Assembly (NCBI GenBank): GCA_005880165.1 | Contig: VBJP01000005.1 | Coordinates: forward strand, 528 to 36,821 | Origin: Chloroflexota bacterium | GTDB taxonomy: Bacteria > Chloroflexota > Limnocylindria > QHBO01 | DNA: 36,294 nt | Direction of reading: 5' to 3' | Shown here: positions 17,436 through 25,555 of the stretch, piece by piece | Numbering within the stretch: position 1 is the first letter of the stretch | Layout of the letters: each line of letters opens with the position of its first letter | Position numbers and translations under genes: made by a program | The notes under the pieces: model-generated | Told to the model about the DNA's origin: nothing | Seen by the model: the letters and a program-made list of their open reading frames with translations, nothing else | Databases searched by the model: none

Positions 17436-17755
17436 CATGGCTTGGCAAGCGTGACTTGACCGACGACTGACCCCAAAGTACCTGCCCTCCGCGAGTGCCT
17501 GGTACCCACGGGTCATTGTCGCCGCGACTATTGCCCGCGAACGTGACGGGCGCGAGCAGTCCCGCACGGGGCTGAGATTCAAGGAGTTCATGCGATGCGC
17601 CAGGTCACCAACGGGAGCGGCTTCCCGCAGTAGACCGATGGCGCCCCCGGGCGTCGTCATCAGCGATCTCACGCGTCGGCGCACCCAATGGATGGGTGAC
17701 GGGCCGGCGCGTGCTGCTATCCGGCGCCAGGCGTGGTCACGCTGGCCGAGGTCGC
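17436..17755. other. 320-base gap between the XRE-TPR and ligD genes, no convincing gene
   Basis: The stretch holds an AAGGAG followed closely by ATG codons at 17590 and 17595 on the plus strand. The first opens a 66-codon frame that runs into ligD on the other strand; the second encodes only 12 residues. Neither resembles a known protein. A GC-rich imperfect inverted repeat around 17640-17660 could help to end ligD transcription. Otherwise nothing is seen. Confidence 0.4.
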
Positions 17756-20515
17756 CTACGCAAGCTCGGGCAGCACCTGGGTGCGGCTGAGCGCAGGCGC
17801 GAACAGGTCGCCCACCTCTTCCAGGCGCTTGGGGAGTGTGCGGATCGTCCAGCGATCCGGCCGGAGCTTTGGATCGTCAAGCTCGTCCCACCTGATGGGC
17901 ACCGAGACGGGGCCTCCCGCCGCGGCGCGCACGCTGTACGGGGCGACGAGGGTCTTGATGGAAGCATTCTGGGTGAAGTCGAGGCGGGCGCGCCCACGCC
18001 TAGCCGACTTCGACCACTCCCAGCTGACCAGGTCCGGAACCAGCCGTCCTACCGTACGCGACAGGCTTTCCACCCAGTTGCGGGTGTCGTCGAACGTGTA
18101 TCCCGGCCGAATCGGGATCCAGACCTGGATACCGCGCTTGCCGGTGACCTTCGGCAGGCCAAGGAGGTTCAGGTGCCCGAGCGCGGTGCGGAAGAGCCGC
18201 GCCAGGACGAGCACCTCCTCCCAGGTCGTCTCCAGCCCAGGGTCGATGTCGATCAGGGCGTAGCTGGGCTCATCCGGCTGATCGCCCGTCGATGTCCAGG
18301 GATGCAGCTCCACGGCCGCCTCCTGCGCCAGCCATGCCAGGGTCGCCACCCGATCCACGACCGGATATGTCTTGGGGCCCTCCTGCGAGTGGTGATAGGT
18401 CCAGCGCTGGACCCATGCCGGGGCGTGACCGGGAAGATCCTTTTGCCAGAATCCGCCCTTCCCCACGCCGTTCGGGTAGCGCAGGACGGTGACGCCGCGA
18501 TCGCGCAGGTAGGGCACCAGCACCGGCGCGCAACGCACATAGTGGCGGATCAGGTCTCGCTTGGTGAGCGCGGGCAGCTTGCGCTCCTGGTCAGCCGGGT
18601 AGAGCTCCTTGTCGAGGTTCGTGACCCTGACGATTTCGCCACCCACGCGCCACTCACCACCCTTGTCCATGTCGTCAAGGGCTGCCAGCTCCTCCCCACT
18701 GGCTGCCACCGCCGCCTCGTCATCCGAGGTCGAGCCGCCGGTCTCGGGATCCGCGCGGGGAGGAGCATCATCGGTCGTGCCTCGCCGCGACGGATTTCGA
18801 CGCGCCGCGCCCGCGCGACCCGATGGCCGTTCGACTGGCACCGGCCGCCGGCCGTCGCCCAGCACCCGGCGGACTGGTCCAGCGTCCTCGCGCACCACGC
18901 TGGCGGGGTCCTTCCCGATCTCGACCCCCTTGAACGCCGCCTGGCGCACGAGCCCATCGCGGGTCCACTCGGCGAACTCCGCCCGAATCACGATGCGCGG
19001 CTCGACCCAGTGAACGCGGGGCAGCCGCGGGACTGCGTCGAGCGCTGAGTCCGCACGCTCGATCGCGCGCAATGATGTCAGGAGCTCGCGGCGGGTCCGG
19101 GTGTTGATCCCGCTTCCCACCTGGCCCGCGTGCCGCAGGTGCCCGTCCTCGTTCACCGCGACGACCAACGAGCCGAGGTCCTTGTGCGTGCCCTCTCCCT
19201 CGAGCCAGCCAGCAACGACCAGCTCCTGCTCGCGCCGGAGCTTGATCTTGAGCCACGCTCGGGATCGGCGCCCCGGCTCGTAGGCACTGTCCCGGCGCTT
19301 GGCGATGATCCCCTCGAGTTCCTGCTCGCGTGCGGCCTCCAGAAACGCCTCGCCGTCCGCCTCGACGTGTGGCGCGAAGTGGATCATCGAGTGTGGCCTG
19401 AGCACGCGGCGCAGCAGCGTCTTGCGCTCGTGCAGCGGGACGCTGAGCAACGACTGGCCGTCCAGGTAGAGCAGGTCGAAGACCCAGTAGACCAGCGGAA
19501 TGGCGGCCCGCTCCTCGCGCGAGAGAGGCTTGGCTTCTGGCCGTCGGCGACCGGTGGCGATCTCCAGCCCCCGCAGGCCGGTCCGCTCCTGGAGCCGGCT
19601 GAACGATGGCCGGCCATGCTCGTCGAGCGCCACGACCTCGCCGTCGACCACCGCATCTTGCGCCTTTATCCACGAAGCGGGCCCGGCCAGGTCAGGAAAG
19701 TAGGTCGCGGCGTCCTTCCGGTTCCGCGTCCAGATCCGCGCGCGTCCCTCATGGACGACCGACTCGACGCGATACCCGTCCCACTTGACCTCGAAGAGCC
19801 AGTCCGGCGAGCTGAAGGTCGCATCGACCGGCGTCGCGAGCATGGGCGGGATGAAATCCGGGACCGGTGCCTGGCGCGCACCGTCCAGCTTGAGGATGCC
19901 GGCCGGAGGCGGAGGTGTCGCCGCAAAGCGGGGCGGCGCGTCACTCCCGACCTCATCGTTCGTCCGCCCTGTGCGCACGCTTGCCGGATGCGCTTCCGGA
20001 TCCCATCCCGCGACGGCGTGATCGTCCCGCTTGTGGAGCAGCAGCCAGGAATCCGAGTCGGTCTGGCGTCCGTACTTGTCGCGGCGGCCGCCGGTGCGGA
20101 CCAGGGTGAATCGGCCGCGCAGCTTCTCGCCGAACAGCTCGAATTTCAGCTCGCCCGCCGCCAACGCCGACGTCGGATCATCGGTCTCTTCCGGTTCGTA
20201 GGTGCCCCAGTCCCAGACGATCATGTCCCCCGCGCCGTACTGGCCCCTGGGGATCACACCCTCGAACTCAAGGTACTCAATGGGGTGGTCTTCCGTCCGG
20301 GCGGCAAGACGGCGGGCCGTTGGATCGAGCGTTGGCCCGCGCGGCACCGCCCAGCTGGCCAGCACACCGTTCACCTCGAGGCGAAGGTCGTAGTGAAGGC
20401 GGGTGGCCCGATGGCGCTGCACCACGAAGCGCCCGGCGCCCTCCCCAACCAGGCCTGGCTCCGGTTCGGGAGTCCTACCGAAATCTCGCTTCTTGCGATA
20501 CGTCTCCAGCGGCAC
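17756..20515 (-). CDS. ligD: ATP-dependent DNA ligase LigD (phosphoesterase-ligase-polymerase)
   Basis: 919 residues. The order is 3-prime phosphoesterase (about 1-180, HRATRLHYDLRLE with His35, His41 and Asp43), ATP-dependent ligase (about 220-530, motif I FEVKWDGYR with Lys244 as the adenylated residue, DGEVVALDE, EGIIAKRRDS), and primase-polymerase (about 630-915, catalytic Asp756 and Asp758 in ALIDIDPG). This is the domain order of Pseudomonas LigD, not of Mycobacterium. LigD repairs double-strand breaks with Ku by end joining; no ku gene is in the window. Start: the GTG at 20515 is chosen because TACCAT lies six bases upstream and the protein then begins with the family consensus (PLETYRKKRDFGRTPEP). 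An ATG at 20545 would add ten residues and is the alternative. A Pro/Arg-rich linker (about 575-620) separates ligase and polymerase. Confidence 0.95.
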   Translation of the reverse strand: MPLETYRKKRDFGRTPEPEPGLVGEGAGRFVVQRHRATRLHYDLRLEVNGVLASWAVPRGPTLDPTARRLAARTEDHPIEYLEFEGVIPRGQYGAGDMIVWDWGTYEPEETDDPTSALAAGELKFELFGEKLRGRFTLVRTGGRRDKYGRQTDSDSWLLLHKRDDHAVAGWDPEAHPASVRTGRTNDEVGSDAPPRFAATPPPPAGILKLDGARQAPVPDFIPPMLATPVDATFSSPDWLFEVKWDGYRVESVVHEGRARIWTRNRKDAATYFPDLAGPASWIKAQDAVVDGEVVALDEHGRPSFSRLQERTGLRGLEIATGRRRPEAKPLSREERAAIPLVYWVFDLLYLDGQSLLSVPLHERKTLLRRVLRPHSMIHFAPHVEADGEAFLEAAREQELEGIIAKRRDSAYEPGRRSRAWLKIKLRREQELVVAGWLEGEGTHKDLGSLVVAVNEDGHLRHAGQVGSGINTRTRRELLTSLRAIERADSALDAVPRLPRVHWVEPRIVIRAEFAEWTRDGLVRQAAFKGVEIGKDPASVVREDAGPVRRVLGDGRRPVPVERPSGRAGAARRNPSRRGTTDDAPPRADPETGGSTSDDEAAVAASGEELAALDDMDKGGEWRVGGEIVRVTNLDKELYPADQERKLPALTKRDLIRHYVRCAPVLVPYLRDRGVTVLRYPNGVGKGGFWQKDLPGHAPAWVQRWTYHHSQEGPKTYPVVDRVATLAWLAQEAAVELHPWTSTGDQPDEPSYALIDIDPGLETTWEEVLVLARLFRTALGHLNLLGLPKVTGKRGIQVWIPIRPGYTFDDTRNWVESLSRTVGRLVPDLVSWEWSKSARRGRARLDFTQNASIKTLVAPYSVRAAAGGPVSVPIRWDELDDPKLRPDRWTIRTLPKRLEEVGDLFAPALSRTQVLPELA

Positions 20516-20521
20516 ATTCGG

Positions 20522-20527
20522 ATGGTA
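20522..20527 (-). promoter_or_regulatory. -10 hexamer supporting the GTG start of ligD
   Basis: TACCAT on the minus strand, exactly six bases before the GTG at 20515. No comparable hexamer lies in front of the alternative ATG at 20545. Confidence 0.45.
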
Positions 20528-20595
20528 TCGCCCCGTGGCGGGCATGGATCGTGCGCCCCTCGGCGTGCGAGGCAGGACGCAGGAGGAACGCTCGC

Positions 20596-21015
20596 ATGAC
20601 TATGACCATGCCCGCTCGCGATCTCGATCGTCTGAGCCGGAGTGGCCTGACCCCCGCAGATCTGGAGAACCTCGACGACGACCTCACCGGCCGCACCGTC
20701 TACGACCGGCTTGGCGAGGAGATCGGGACGGTCGAGGACGTGCTCGTGGACACGGTGCGGCTCCGGGCGCCGTTCGTATGGGTGAGCTGGGGCGGTCTCC
20801 TCGGGATTGGGAAGCAGCAGCGCCTGATTCCGCTGGAGGCAATCGACCGGGTCACGCCGGAGGGGCTCTATCTCAACCGGGAGAAGCAACTCGTCACGAA
20901 CGCGCCCGCCTACCAGGACAGCCTGGACGGTGAGGACGCAGAGTCTCACTACGCACAGGTCTACGACGCGTACGGGATCACGCCCTACTGGCAGATGGGT
21001 CAGCCCACCGTCTGA
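20596..21015 (+). CDS. PRC-barrel domain protein
   Basis: 139 residues. After a short polar start, the sequence LTGRTVYDRLGEEIGTVEDVLVD and the following strands (PFVWVSWGG, QRLIPLEAIDRVTPEGLYL) form a PRC-barrel, the small beta-barrel of photosynthetic reaction-centre H subunits and RimM. In soil and extremophile bacteria such stand-alone barrels are often linked to stress; no function is proven here. The ATG at 20596 has a full Shine-Dalgarno AGGAGG nine bases upstream, one of the few strong ones in this window. The gene is divergent from ligD with an 80-base gap, and its last 38 bases overlap the convergent HAD gene. Ending: TPYWQMGQPTV. Confidence 0.85.
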   Translation: MTMTMPARDLDRLSRSGLTPADLENLDDDLTGRTVYDRLGEEIGTVEDVLVDTVRLRAPFVWVSWGGLLGIGKQQRLIPLEAIDRVTPEGLYLNREKQLVTNAPAYQDSLDGEDAESHYAQVYDAYGITPYWQMGQPTV

Positions 21016-21679
21016 GCCGTCTCTCGAGCTCGAGCAGCGACCCAATCACCTCGGCAGCGCCTGCGCCCCGGAGGGCATCTGCGTCCGCTGAGCCGGTCGT
21101 CACCCCGATCGGGTACATCCCCGCCGCCGCTGCTGCCTGCATGTCGAACGTGCTGTCACCCACGTACCAGGTCCCCCTGGGGTCGACCTTCAGCTGACTC
21201 GCAGCCATCAGCAACAGGTCCGGCTCGGGCTTGGCGTGCTCGACGTGGCTGCCGTCCACGATGGACGGTTCCCGTGGCAGGTGAAGGGCATCGACCGAGG
21301 CGCGCACCTGCGCGCGCCGGCTGGAGGTACCGATCGCCCAGGGGATCCCGGCGCGATCGAGCGCCTGCGCCAGCTCGCGAGCTCCGGGAAGCGGTCGCGG
21401 ATCCACGTTCAGGGCCTGGTAGATCTCGCCCGAGCGTCGATCGGTCTCCTCGACCGCCTCCTCGTCGAGCGTTCGCCCAGATTCCTTCGCGATCCGGCGG
21501 GCGAGCGCCTTGCCGTCGGCGCCGATGAGCGGGCTCACCGCCTCGCGCGTGGCGGGAACGCCTACCTCCCTGAAAGCCTGCAGCCAGGCCTCGATTCGGC
21601 GCTCGACGGTGTCGACCAGCGTGCCGTCGAGGTCGAAGATGACGGCATCGGGCCGATCGAGCACGGGCGTCGCGGGCAT
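20978..21679 (-). CDS. HAD-superfamily phosphatase (phosphoglycolate phosphatase / beta-phosphoglucomutase-like)
   Basis: 233 residues. All four HAD motifs are visible: DLDGTLVD with nucleophile Asp16 and general acid Asp18; TSSRR (Ser) in the middle; Lys in AKPEPD; and the acidic pair in YVGDSTFDM. A helical cap follows motif I, as in subfamily I enzymes such as Gph and PgmB. The real substrate (a small phospho-ester) cannot be told from sequence. The ATG at 21679 is chosen because TATCGT lies six bases upstream and because longer frames run over the divergent aminotransferase gene. The C-terminal 12 codons overlap the PRC-barrel gene on the other strand. Confidence 0.9.
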   Translation of the reverse strand: MPATPVLDRPDAVIFDLDGTLVDTVERRIEAWLQAFREVGVPATREAVSPLIGADGKALARRIAKESGRTLDEEAVEETDRRSGEIYQALNVDPRPLPGARELAQALDRAGIPWAIGTSSRRAQVRASVDALHLPREPSIVDGSHVEHAKPEPDLLLMAASQLKVDPRGTWYVGDSTFDMQAAAAAGMYPIGVTTGSADADALRGAGAAEVIGSLLELERRLRRWADPSASRA

Positions 21680-21684
21680 CGGTC

Positions 21685-21691
21685 TACGATA
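21685..21691. promoter_or_regulatory. Overlapping back-to-back -10 hexamers for two divergent genes
   Basis: The seven bases TACGATA hold TACGAT on the plus strand (21685-21690, nine bases before the aminotransferase ATG at 21700) and TATCGT on the minus strand (21686-21691, six bases before the HAD ATG at 21679). The start codons are only 20 bases apart. RNA polymerase could open only one of the two at a time. Confidence 0.5.
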
Positions 21692-21699
21692 CCGGCCCG

Positions 21700-22980
21700 A
21701 TGCCCTCCCCAATGGCCCGACACTGGGTGCTGGAGCCCGGCGTCGACTTCCTGAACCACGGTTCCTTTGGTGCAACCCCACGCGTCGTGCTCGCCGCCCA
21801 GCAGGCATGGCGCGATCGGATGGAGGCCGAGCCGGTTCGCTTCCTGGCACGCGACGCCGAGCGGCACCTGGACGAGGCGCGGGAGGCGCTGGGCGGCTTC
21901 GTCGGCGCCGATCCGGAGGATCTTGCTTTCGTGCCGAACGTCACGGCCGGCTTCAACAGCATCCTCCGTTCGCTGACGTTCGAGCCGGGCGACGAGCTGT
22001 TGACCACGGACCACGCCTACAACGCGGCAAAGAACACGCTCGAGTGGGTGGCGCGGCGTTCCGGTGCGCGGGTCGTGGTTGCGAGCGTGCCATTTCCGAT
22101 CCAAAGCCCCGAAGAGGTAGTGGCCGCTGTCCTGGGAGCCGTATCGGGTCGCACGCGGCTTGCGCTGCTCGACCACGTCACCAGCCCCACGGCGCTCATC
22201 TACCCCATCGGCCGCCTCGTGTCGGAGCTGGCGCAGCGGGGTGTCGACACGCTGGTCGACGGAGCGCACGCGCCGGGCATGCTCGACCTCGAGGTGGCTT
22301 CCCTTGGTGCCGCGTACTACACCGGCAACCTGCATAAGTGGGTCTGCGCCCCCAAGGGTGCCGGCTTCCTGTGGGTTCGACGCGACCGACAGGCCGATGT
22401 CCGGCCGGTTGCCATCAGCCACGGTGCCAACTCGCCGCGCGTCGATCGTTCGCGGTTCCGCCTCGAGTTCGACTGGACCGGCACGACGGACCCATCCGCC
22501 TACCTGGCGGTTCCCGAGGCGCTGCGATTCGGGGCCTCGCTGCTGCCCGGTGGATGGGCGGTGCTTCGCCAGCGCAATCACGACCTGGCACTCGCGACGC
22601 GCAATCTCCTCTGCACTTCGCTGGCGGTGGATCCGCCGGCGCCTGACGAGATGATCGGCAGCATGGCGTCGGTTCCGTTCGCTGAATGGGAAACCGGCGG
22701 CGAGGTCCAGGGCATCGACCTGTATGGCGACCCCATTCACGATGCCCTCATCGATCATGGCTTCGAGGTCGTCATCACCCCGTGGCCGCAGCGCCCGGAT
22801 GGCGGACGATGGCGGCGGTTGGTGCGAGTCTCGTGCGCGGCCTACAACGACATGGAGCAGGTGACACGCCTGGCTGCCGTCCTGCCGGGCGTCGTTGCTG
22901 GTACCTCAGGCGGCCGTCGTCGTGGCGCGGCCGCAAGACGACCACCGGAGACGGCCGGAGAGCCGGCCGGGCACGGCTGA
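21700..22980 (+). CDS. Class V aminotransferase (isopenicillin-N-epimerase/cysteine-desulfurase-like fold)
   Basis: 426 residues, PLP-dependent fold type I. The N-terminal FLNHGSFGATPR (18-28) is typical of the isopenicillin N epimerase-like branch. TAGFNSILRS (82-91) contacts the cofactor phosphate, Asp187 and His190 in LVDGAHAPG hold the pyridine ring, and Lys213 in GNLHKWVCAPKG is the Schiff-base lysine. The reaction could be epimerisation, transamination or C-S lyase; neighbours do not settle it. The tail (about 405-426) is Arg/Gly/Pro-rich and not conserved. The stop overlaps the start of pdxH by one base, so the three genes to 24476 form an operon. An internal ATG at 21712 is a possible alternative start. 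Confidence 0.9.
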   Translation: MPSPMARHWVLEPGVDFLNHGSFGATPRVVLAAQQAWRDRMEAEPVRFLARDAERHLDEAREALGGFVGADPEDLAFVPNVTAGFNSILRSLTFEPGDELLTTDHAYNAAKNTLEWVARRSGARVVVASVPFPIQSPEEVVAAVLGAVSGRTRLALLDHVTSPTALIYPIGRLVSELAQRGVDTLVDGAHAPGMLDLEVASLGAAYYTGNLHKWVCAPKGAGFLWVRRDRQADVRPVAISHGANSPRVDRSRFRLEFDWTGTTDPSAYLAVPEALRFGASLLPGGWAVLRQRNHDLALATRNLLCTSLAVDPPAPDEMIGSMASVPFAEWETGGEVQGIDLYGDPIHDALIDHGFEVVITPWPQRPDGGRWRRLVRVSCAAYNDMEQVTRLAAVLPGVVAGTSGGRRRGAAARRPPETAGEPAGHG

Positions 22981-23582
22981 TGCCCATCGACCCGGCCGAC
23001 CTCGATCCCGATCCGGTCGCGCAGCTCGAGGCCTGGCTGGCGGATGCCGAGGCGGCAGGCCTGCCGCTGGCGAGCGCCTTCGCGCTGGCGACCGCCGGGA
23101 CCGACGGGGAACCAACCGTCCGAATGCTCCTGCTGCGCGGACTCGATCACGACGGTCTGCGCTTCTACACGAATCGCGGCAGCCGAAAGGGTCGCGACTT
23201 GGCCGCCAATCCGCGGGCAGCGGCGGTCTTCCACTGGGCACCGCTGAGCCGTCAGATCCGGGTTGCCGGTCCCGTCCGAGCCATGGACGATCCCGAGTCC
23301 GCCGCCTACTGGACCACTCGCCCGCGAGCCAGCCGACTGTCGGCCTGGGCGTCCGTGCAAGGCATGGAGGTCGCCTCGCGAGCGATCCTCGAGGCGCGCA
23401 TCGACGAGGTCGAGGAGCGCTTCCCTGGAGAGGCAATCCCCCTGCCGCCGTTCTGGGGCGGGTACCGCCTCGTGCCGGACGTGTTCGAGTTCTGGGAAGG
23501 GCGCCCGGACCGTCTCCACGACCGGGTCGAGTATCTCTCCGACGGCTCGGGGGGCTGGCGCCGCCGTCGCCTGCAGCCCTGA
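22980..23582 (+). CDS. pdxH: Pyridoxamine/pyridoxine 5-phosphate oxidase PdxH
   Basis: 200 residues, the normal length. PdxH is an FMN enzyme that oxidises PNP and PMP to pyridoxal phosphate. Landmarks are VRMLLLRGLDHDGLRFYTN (48-65), SRKGRDLAANPRAAAVFHWAPLSRQIRVAG (68-97, FMN and substrate contacts), PRASRLSAWAS (115-125), PPFWGGYRLVPDVFEFWEGRPDRLHDR (156-182) and the terminal RLQP. The ATG at 22980 shares its A with the aminotransferase stop (TGATG), so translation is coupled. This gives a simple logic to the pair: the second gene makes the cofactor of the first. The gene is directly followed by rbsK with no spacing. Confidence 0.96.
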   Translation: MPIDPADLDPDPVAQLEAWLADAEAAGLPLASAFALATAGTDGEPTVRMLLLRGLDHDGLRFYTNRGSRKGRDLAANPRAAAVFHWAPLSRQIRVAGPVRAMDDPESAAYWTTRPRASRLSAWASVQGMEVASRAILEARIDEVEERFPGEAIPLPPFWGGYRLVPDVFEFWEGRPDRLHDRVEYLSDGSGGWRRRRLQP

Positions 23583-24476
23583 ATGGGACGCGTTGCCGTC
23601 GTTGGCTCCGCAAACATCGACCACGTCGTCCGCGTACCCCACCTGCCGCGGCCCGGTGAGACGGTCCTGGGCTCCGGCTATGCGCAGCACATGGGCGGGA
23701 AAGGCGCCAACCAGGCGGTGGCCGCCGCTCGCCTGGGCGCAGCCGTGCACTTCGTCGGTGCGGTCGGGACCGATAGCGCAGGCGACCTGACGGTGCAATC
23801 TCTGGAGGCCGAAGGGGTCGACTGCACAGCGGTCGCGCGCAGCGCCGACGCTGCCAGCGGGGTCGCCGTCATCACGGTCGACGACCAGGGCGAGAACCAG
23901 ATCGCCGTGGCACCCGGTGCAAACCTGCTGATCGACTCGGGCGAGGTGGCGGCCAGCATCGCCGCGATCCACCCGGCGCTCGTGTTGGCCGTCCTGGAAA
24001 TCCCGATGGCCATCGTCCTCTCCGCCGCGCAAGCCGCGCGAGACAGCGGCGCGGCGGTGCTGCTCAACGCCGCGCCGGCACAGCCCTTGCCTGACGCGCT
24101 GCTGGCGACCGGCCCGCTGATCAGCGTCAACGCGGACGAGCTGAGGATGGTCGGACCTTCTGCTACCGCCCTGCTCGAGCGCGGCGCCCTAGGCGTCGTC
24201 GTCACCCGGGGCCCCGCAGGGGCGAGCGTCGTCACGCCGGACGGCGAGATCTCGCTTCCCGGCGAGCGAGTCGATACCGTGGTCGACGCCACGGGTGCGG
24301 GTGACACGTTCAGCGGAGCGTTGGCTGCGCTGCTGGCTGACGGCCTGGAGCTGGCTCAGGCCGCCAGGATGGCGAATGCGGCGGCCGGGCTCTCAGTGCG
24401 TCGCGCAGGGGCCCGGGGTGGGATGCCGACCAGGCCTGAGGTCGAGGACTACCTCAAGCGGTCGCCATCGGTCTAG
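23583..24476 (+). CDS. rbsK: Ribokinase (PfkB family)
   Basis: 297 residues. PfkB signature 1 is at 36-50 (HMGGKGANQAVAAAR), and signature 2 (DATGAGDTFSGAL) has catalytic Asp241 and the anion hole. NIDHVVRVPHLPRPGET at the N-terminus and NADE near residue 180 also fit ribokinase. The enzyme phosphorylates ribose at O5, although close PfkB relatives use other sugars or nucleosides, so the exact substrate is probable, not certain. The ATG follows the pdxH stop with no gap. Ribose 5-phosphate is also a precursor of PLP in the DXP-independent route, but no pdxS/pdxT genes are seen here. The stop codon overlaps that of the convergent CNB gene inside one CTAG at 24473-24476. Confidence 0.92.
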   Translation: MGRVAVVGSANIDHVVRVPHLPRPGETVLGSGYAQHMGGKGANQAVAAARLGAAVHFVGAVGTDSAGDLTVQSLEAEGVDCTAVARSADAASGVAVITVDDQGENQIAVAPGANLLIDSGEVAASIAAIHPALVLAVLEIPMAIVLSAAQAARDSGAAVLLNAAPAQPLPDALLATGPLISVNADELRMVGPSATALLERGALGVVVTRGPAGASVVTPDGEISLPGERVDTVVDATGAGDTFSGALAALLADGLELAQAARMANAAAGLSVRRAGARGGMPTRPEVEDYLKRSPSV

Positions 24477-24907
24477 CCGAAGTGGTGCTCCCGGCGGTGG
24501 ATGCGTGCGATCAGCGCTTTCATGATCGGGACGGCGACCTCAGGGTGCTCCTTCAGCAGCGCGGTGAACTCCCATGCTACGAAGAGGATGCACTCGGTCT
24601 CTTCGGTCGCGCGCACCGTCGCGCTGCGGGCGTGTTCCTCGATCAGTGCCAGCTCACCGAAGAAATCGCCTGGACCCATCTCGCCGACGGGGCTCTGGGC
24701 GTCGCCCTCGCCGCGCTCGACCACGACATGGCCGCGAAGGATGACGTACAGGGCTGAGGCCGGCGCGTCCTGCGAGATGATCGCCTCGCCTGGAGCGTAG
24801 GTCCGCCGTTTTCCCTGCTCGGCGACTCGCTCGAGCGTCCGCTTGTCCAGCCCGGCGAGAAGCGGGACGCTGGCCAGGCTCACTTCTTGGTTCGCGGACT
24901 GATTCAC
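24473..24907 (-). CDS. Cyclic nucleotide-binding (CAP/Crp-type) domain protein without DNA-binding domain
   Basis: 144 residues, one cNMP-binding domain and nothing else. The beta-roll is about 15-118. The phosphate-binding cassette is at 84-98 (GELALIEEHARSATV) with Glu85 and Arg94, the residues that bind the ribose hydroxyl and the cyclic phosphate, so cAMP or cGMP binding is plausible. The C-terminal helix (IMKALIARIHRREHHFG) is short, and there is no winged helix, so this is not a Crp-type regulator. It may act by protein contact. A cyclase with intact catalytic residues is encoded at 2513-5752. The start is a GTG at 24907 with purine-rich GGAGGG upstream. TAGGAT near 24950 could be its -10. 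Confidence 0.88.
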   Translation of the reverse strand: MNQSANQEVSLASVPLLAGLDKRTLERVAEQGKRRTYAPGEAIISQDAPASALYVILRGHVVVERGEGDAQSPVGEMGPGDFFGELALIEEHARSATVRATEETECILFVAWEFTALLKEHPEVAVPIMKALIARIHRREHHFG

Positions 24908-25114
24908 GCTCCCTGGGCCCTCCGGCGATGCCAGCTGGCGCTGGCTCGCCGCATCCTACCTTGCCCGGTCCGGGACGCATAGACCGATGCCCTGGCTTCG
25001 CGCTGAATCGACTGGTCTGGACCGCCGAATGCTGACGGAATACATTGATCCAGGCGTTCGGTCGCCGTCGGTGGGCCGGCCCTGACCCTGCGGCGCCGCG
25101 TCGAAGGAGAGGCC

Positions 25115-25552
25115 ATGAACGGGTCCCTGTACGAGCGCCTGGGCGGAAAAGACGCGATCACTGCCGTGATCGATGACTTCGTCGCGCGCTGCGCCGCCGA
25201 CACGCGCATCAACGCCAAATTCATTCGGACCGACATCCCGCGCCTCAAGACGAACCTCGTCGACCAGGTCTGCCAGGCCACCGGCGGGCCGTGCACCTAC
25301 ACGGGTCGTGACATGCGGACCACGCACGATGGCATGGCCGTCACCGCCGGCGAGTTCGACGCGCTGGTGGAGAATCTCGTCGCAACCCTTGATCGGTTCA
25401 ACGTCGGGGACGCCGAGAAGTCGGAGCTGCTGGGCGCCCTGGCACCTTTGCGCGCGGACATCGTCGAAGTGGAGTCCGGCGAGACGGGCACGCAGCTTCC
25501 CGACGCCTACCGGAATGCGCCCGCCACGGCGGCCACGGCAGCCCTCAACTAG
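25115..25552 (+). CDS. Group 1 truncated haemoglobin
   Basis: 145 residues. SLYERLGGKDAITAVIDDF at the N-terminus, the RLKTNLVDQVCQATGGPCTYTGRDM block (43-67) and proximal haem ligand His71 (RTTHDGM) define a 2/2 haemoglobin of group 1. The GG pairs at 10-11 and 57-58 are the usual turns. The distal B10 position, Tyr in Mycobacterium TrHbN, is Val23 here, which should change oxygen affinity and NO chemistry. The ATG has a clear AAGGAG seven bases upstream, with TACATT near 25041 as a possible -10, so this gene does have a leader. The gene ends three bases before the stop of the convergent cyclase gene. Likely job: oxygen or NO handling. Confidence 0.93.
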   Translation: MNGSLYERLGGKDAITAVIDDFVARCAADTRINAKFIRTDIPRLKTNLVDQVCQATGGPCTYTGRDMRTTHDGMAVTAGEFDALVENLVATLDRFNVGDAEKSELLGALAPLRADIVEVESGETGTQLPDAYRNAPATAATAALN

Positions 25553-25555
25553 CCG

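Noticed and set aside
17590..17790. Small plus-strand gene with an AAGGAG site before its ATG
   Set aside because: Spacing to the first ATG is only three bases, the product is Arg-rich with no recognisable pattern, and it runs into ligD on the other strand.
17696..20599. Two long plus-strand frames opposite ligD
   Set aside because: Shadow frames; the minus strand encodes all three LigD domains without interruption.
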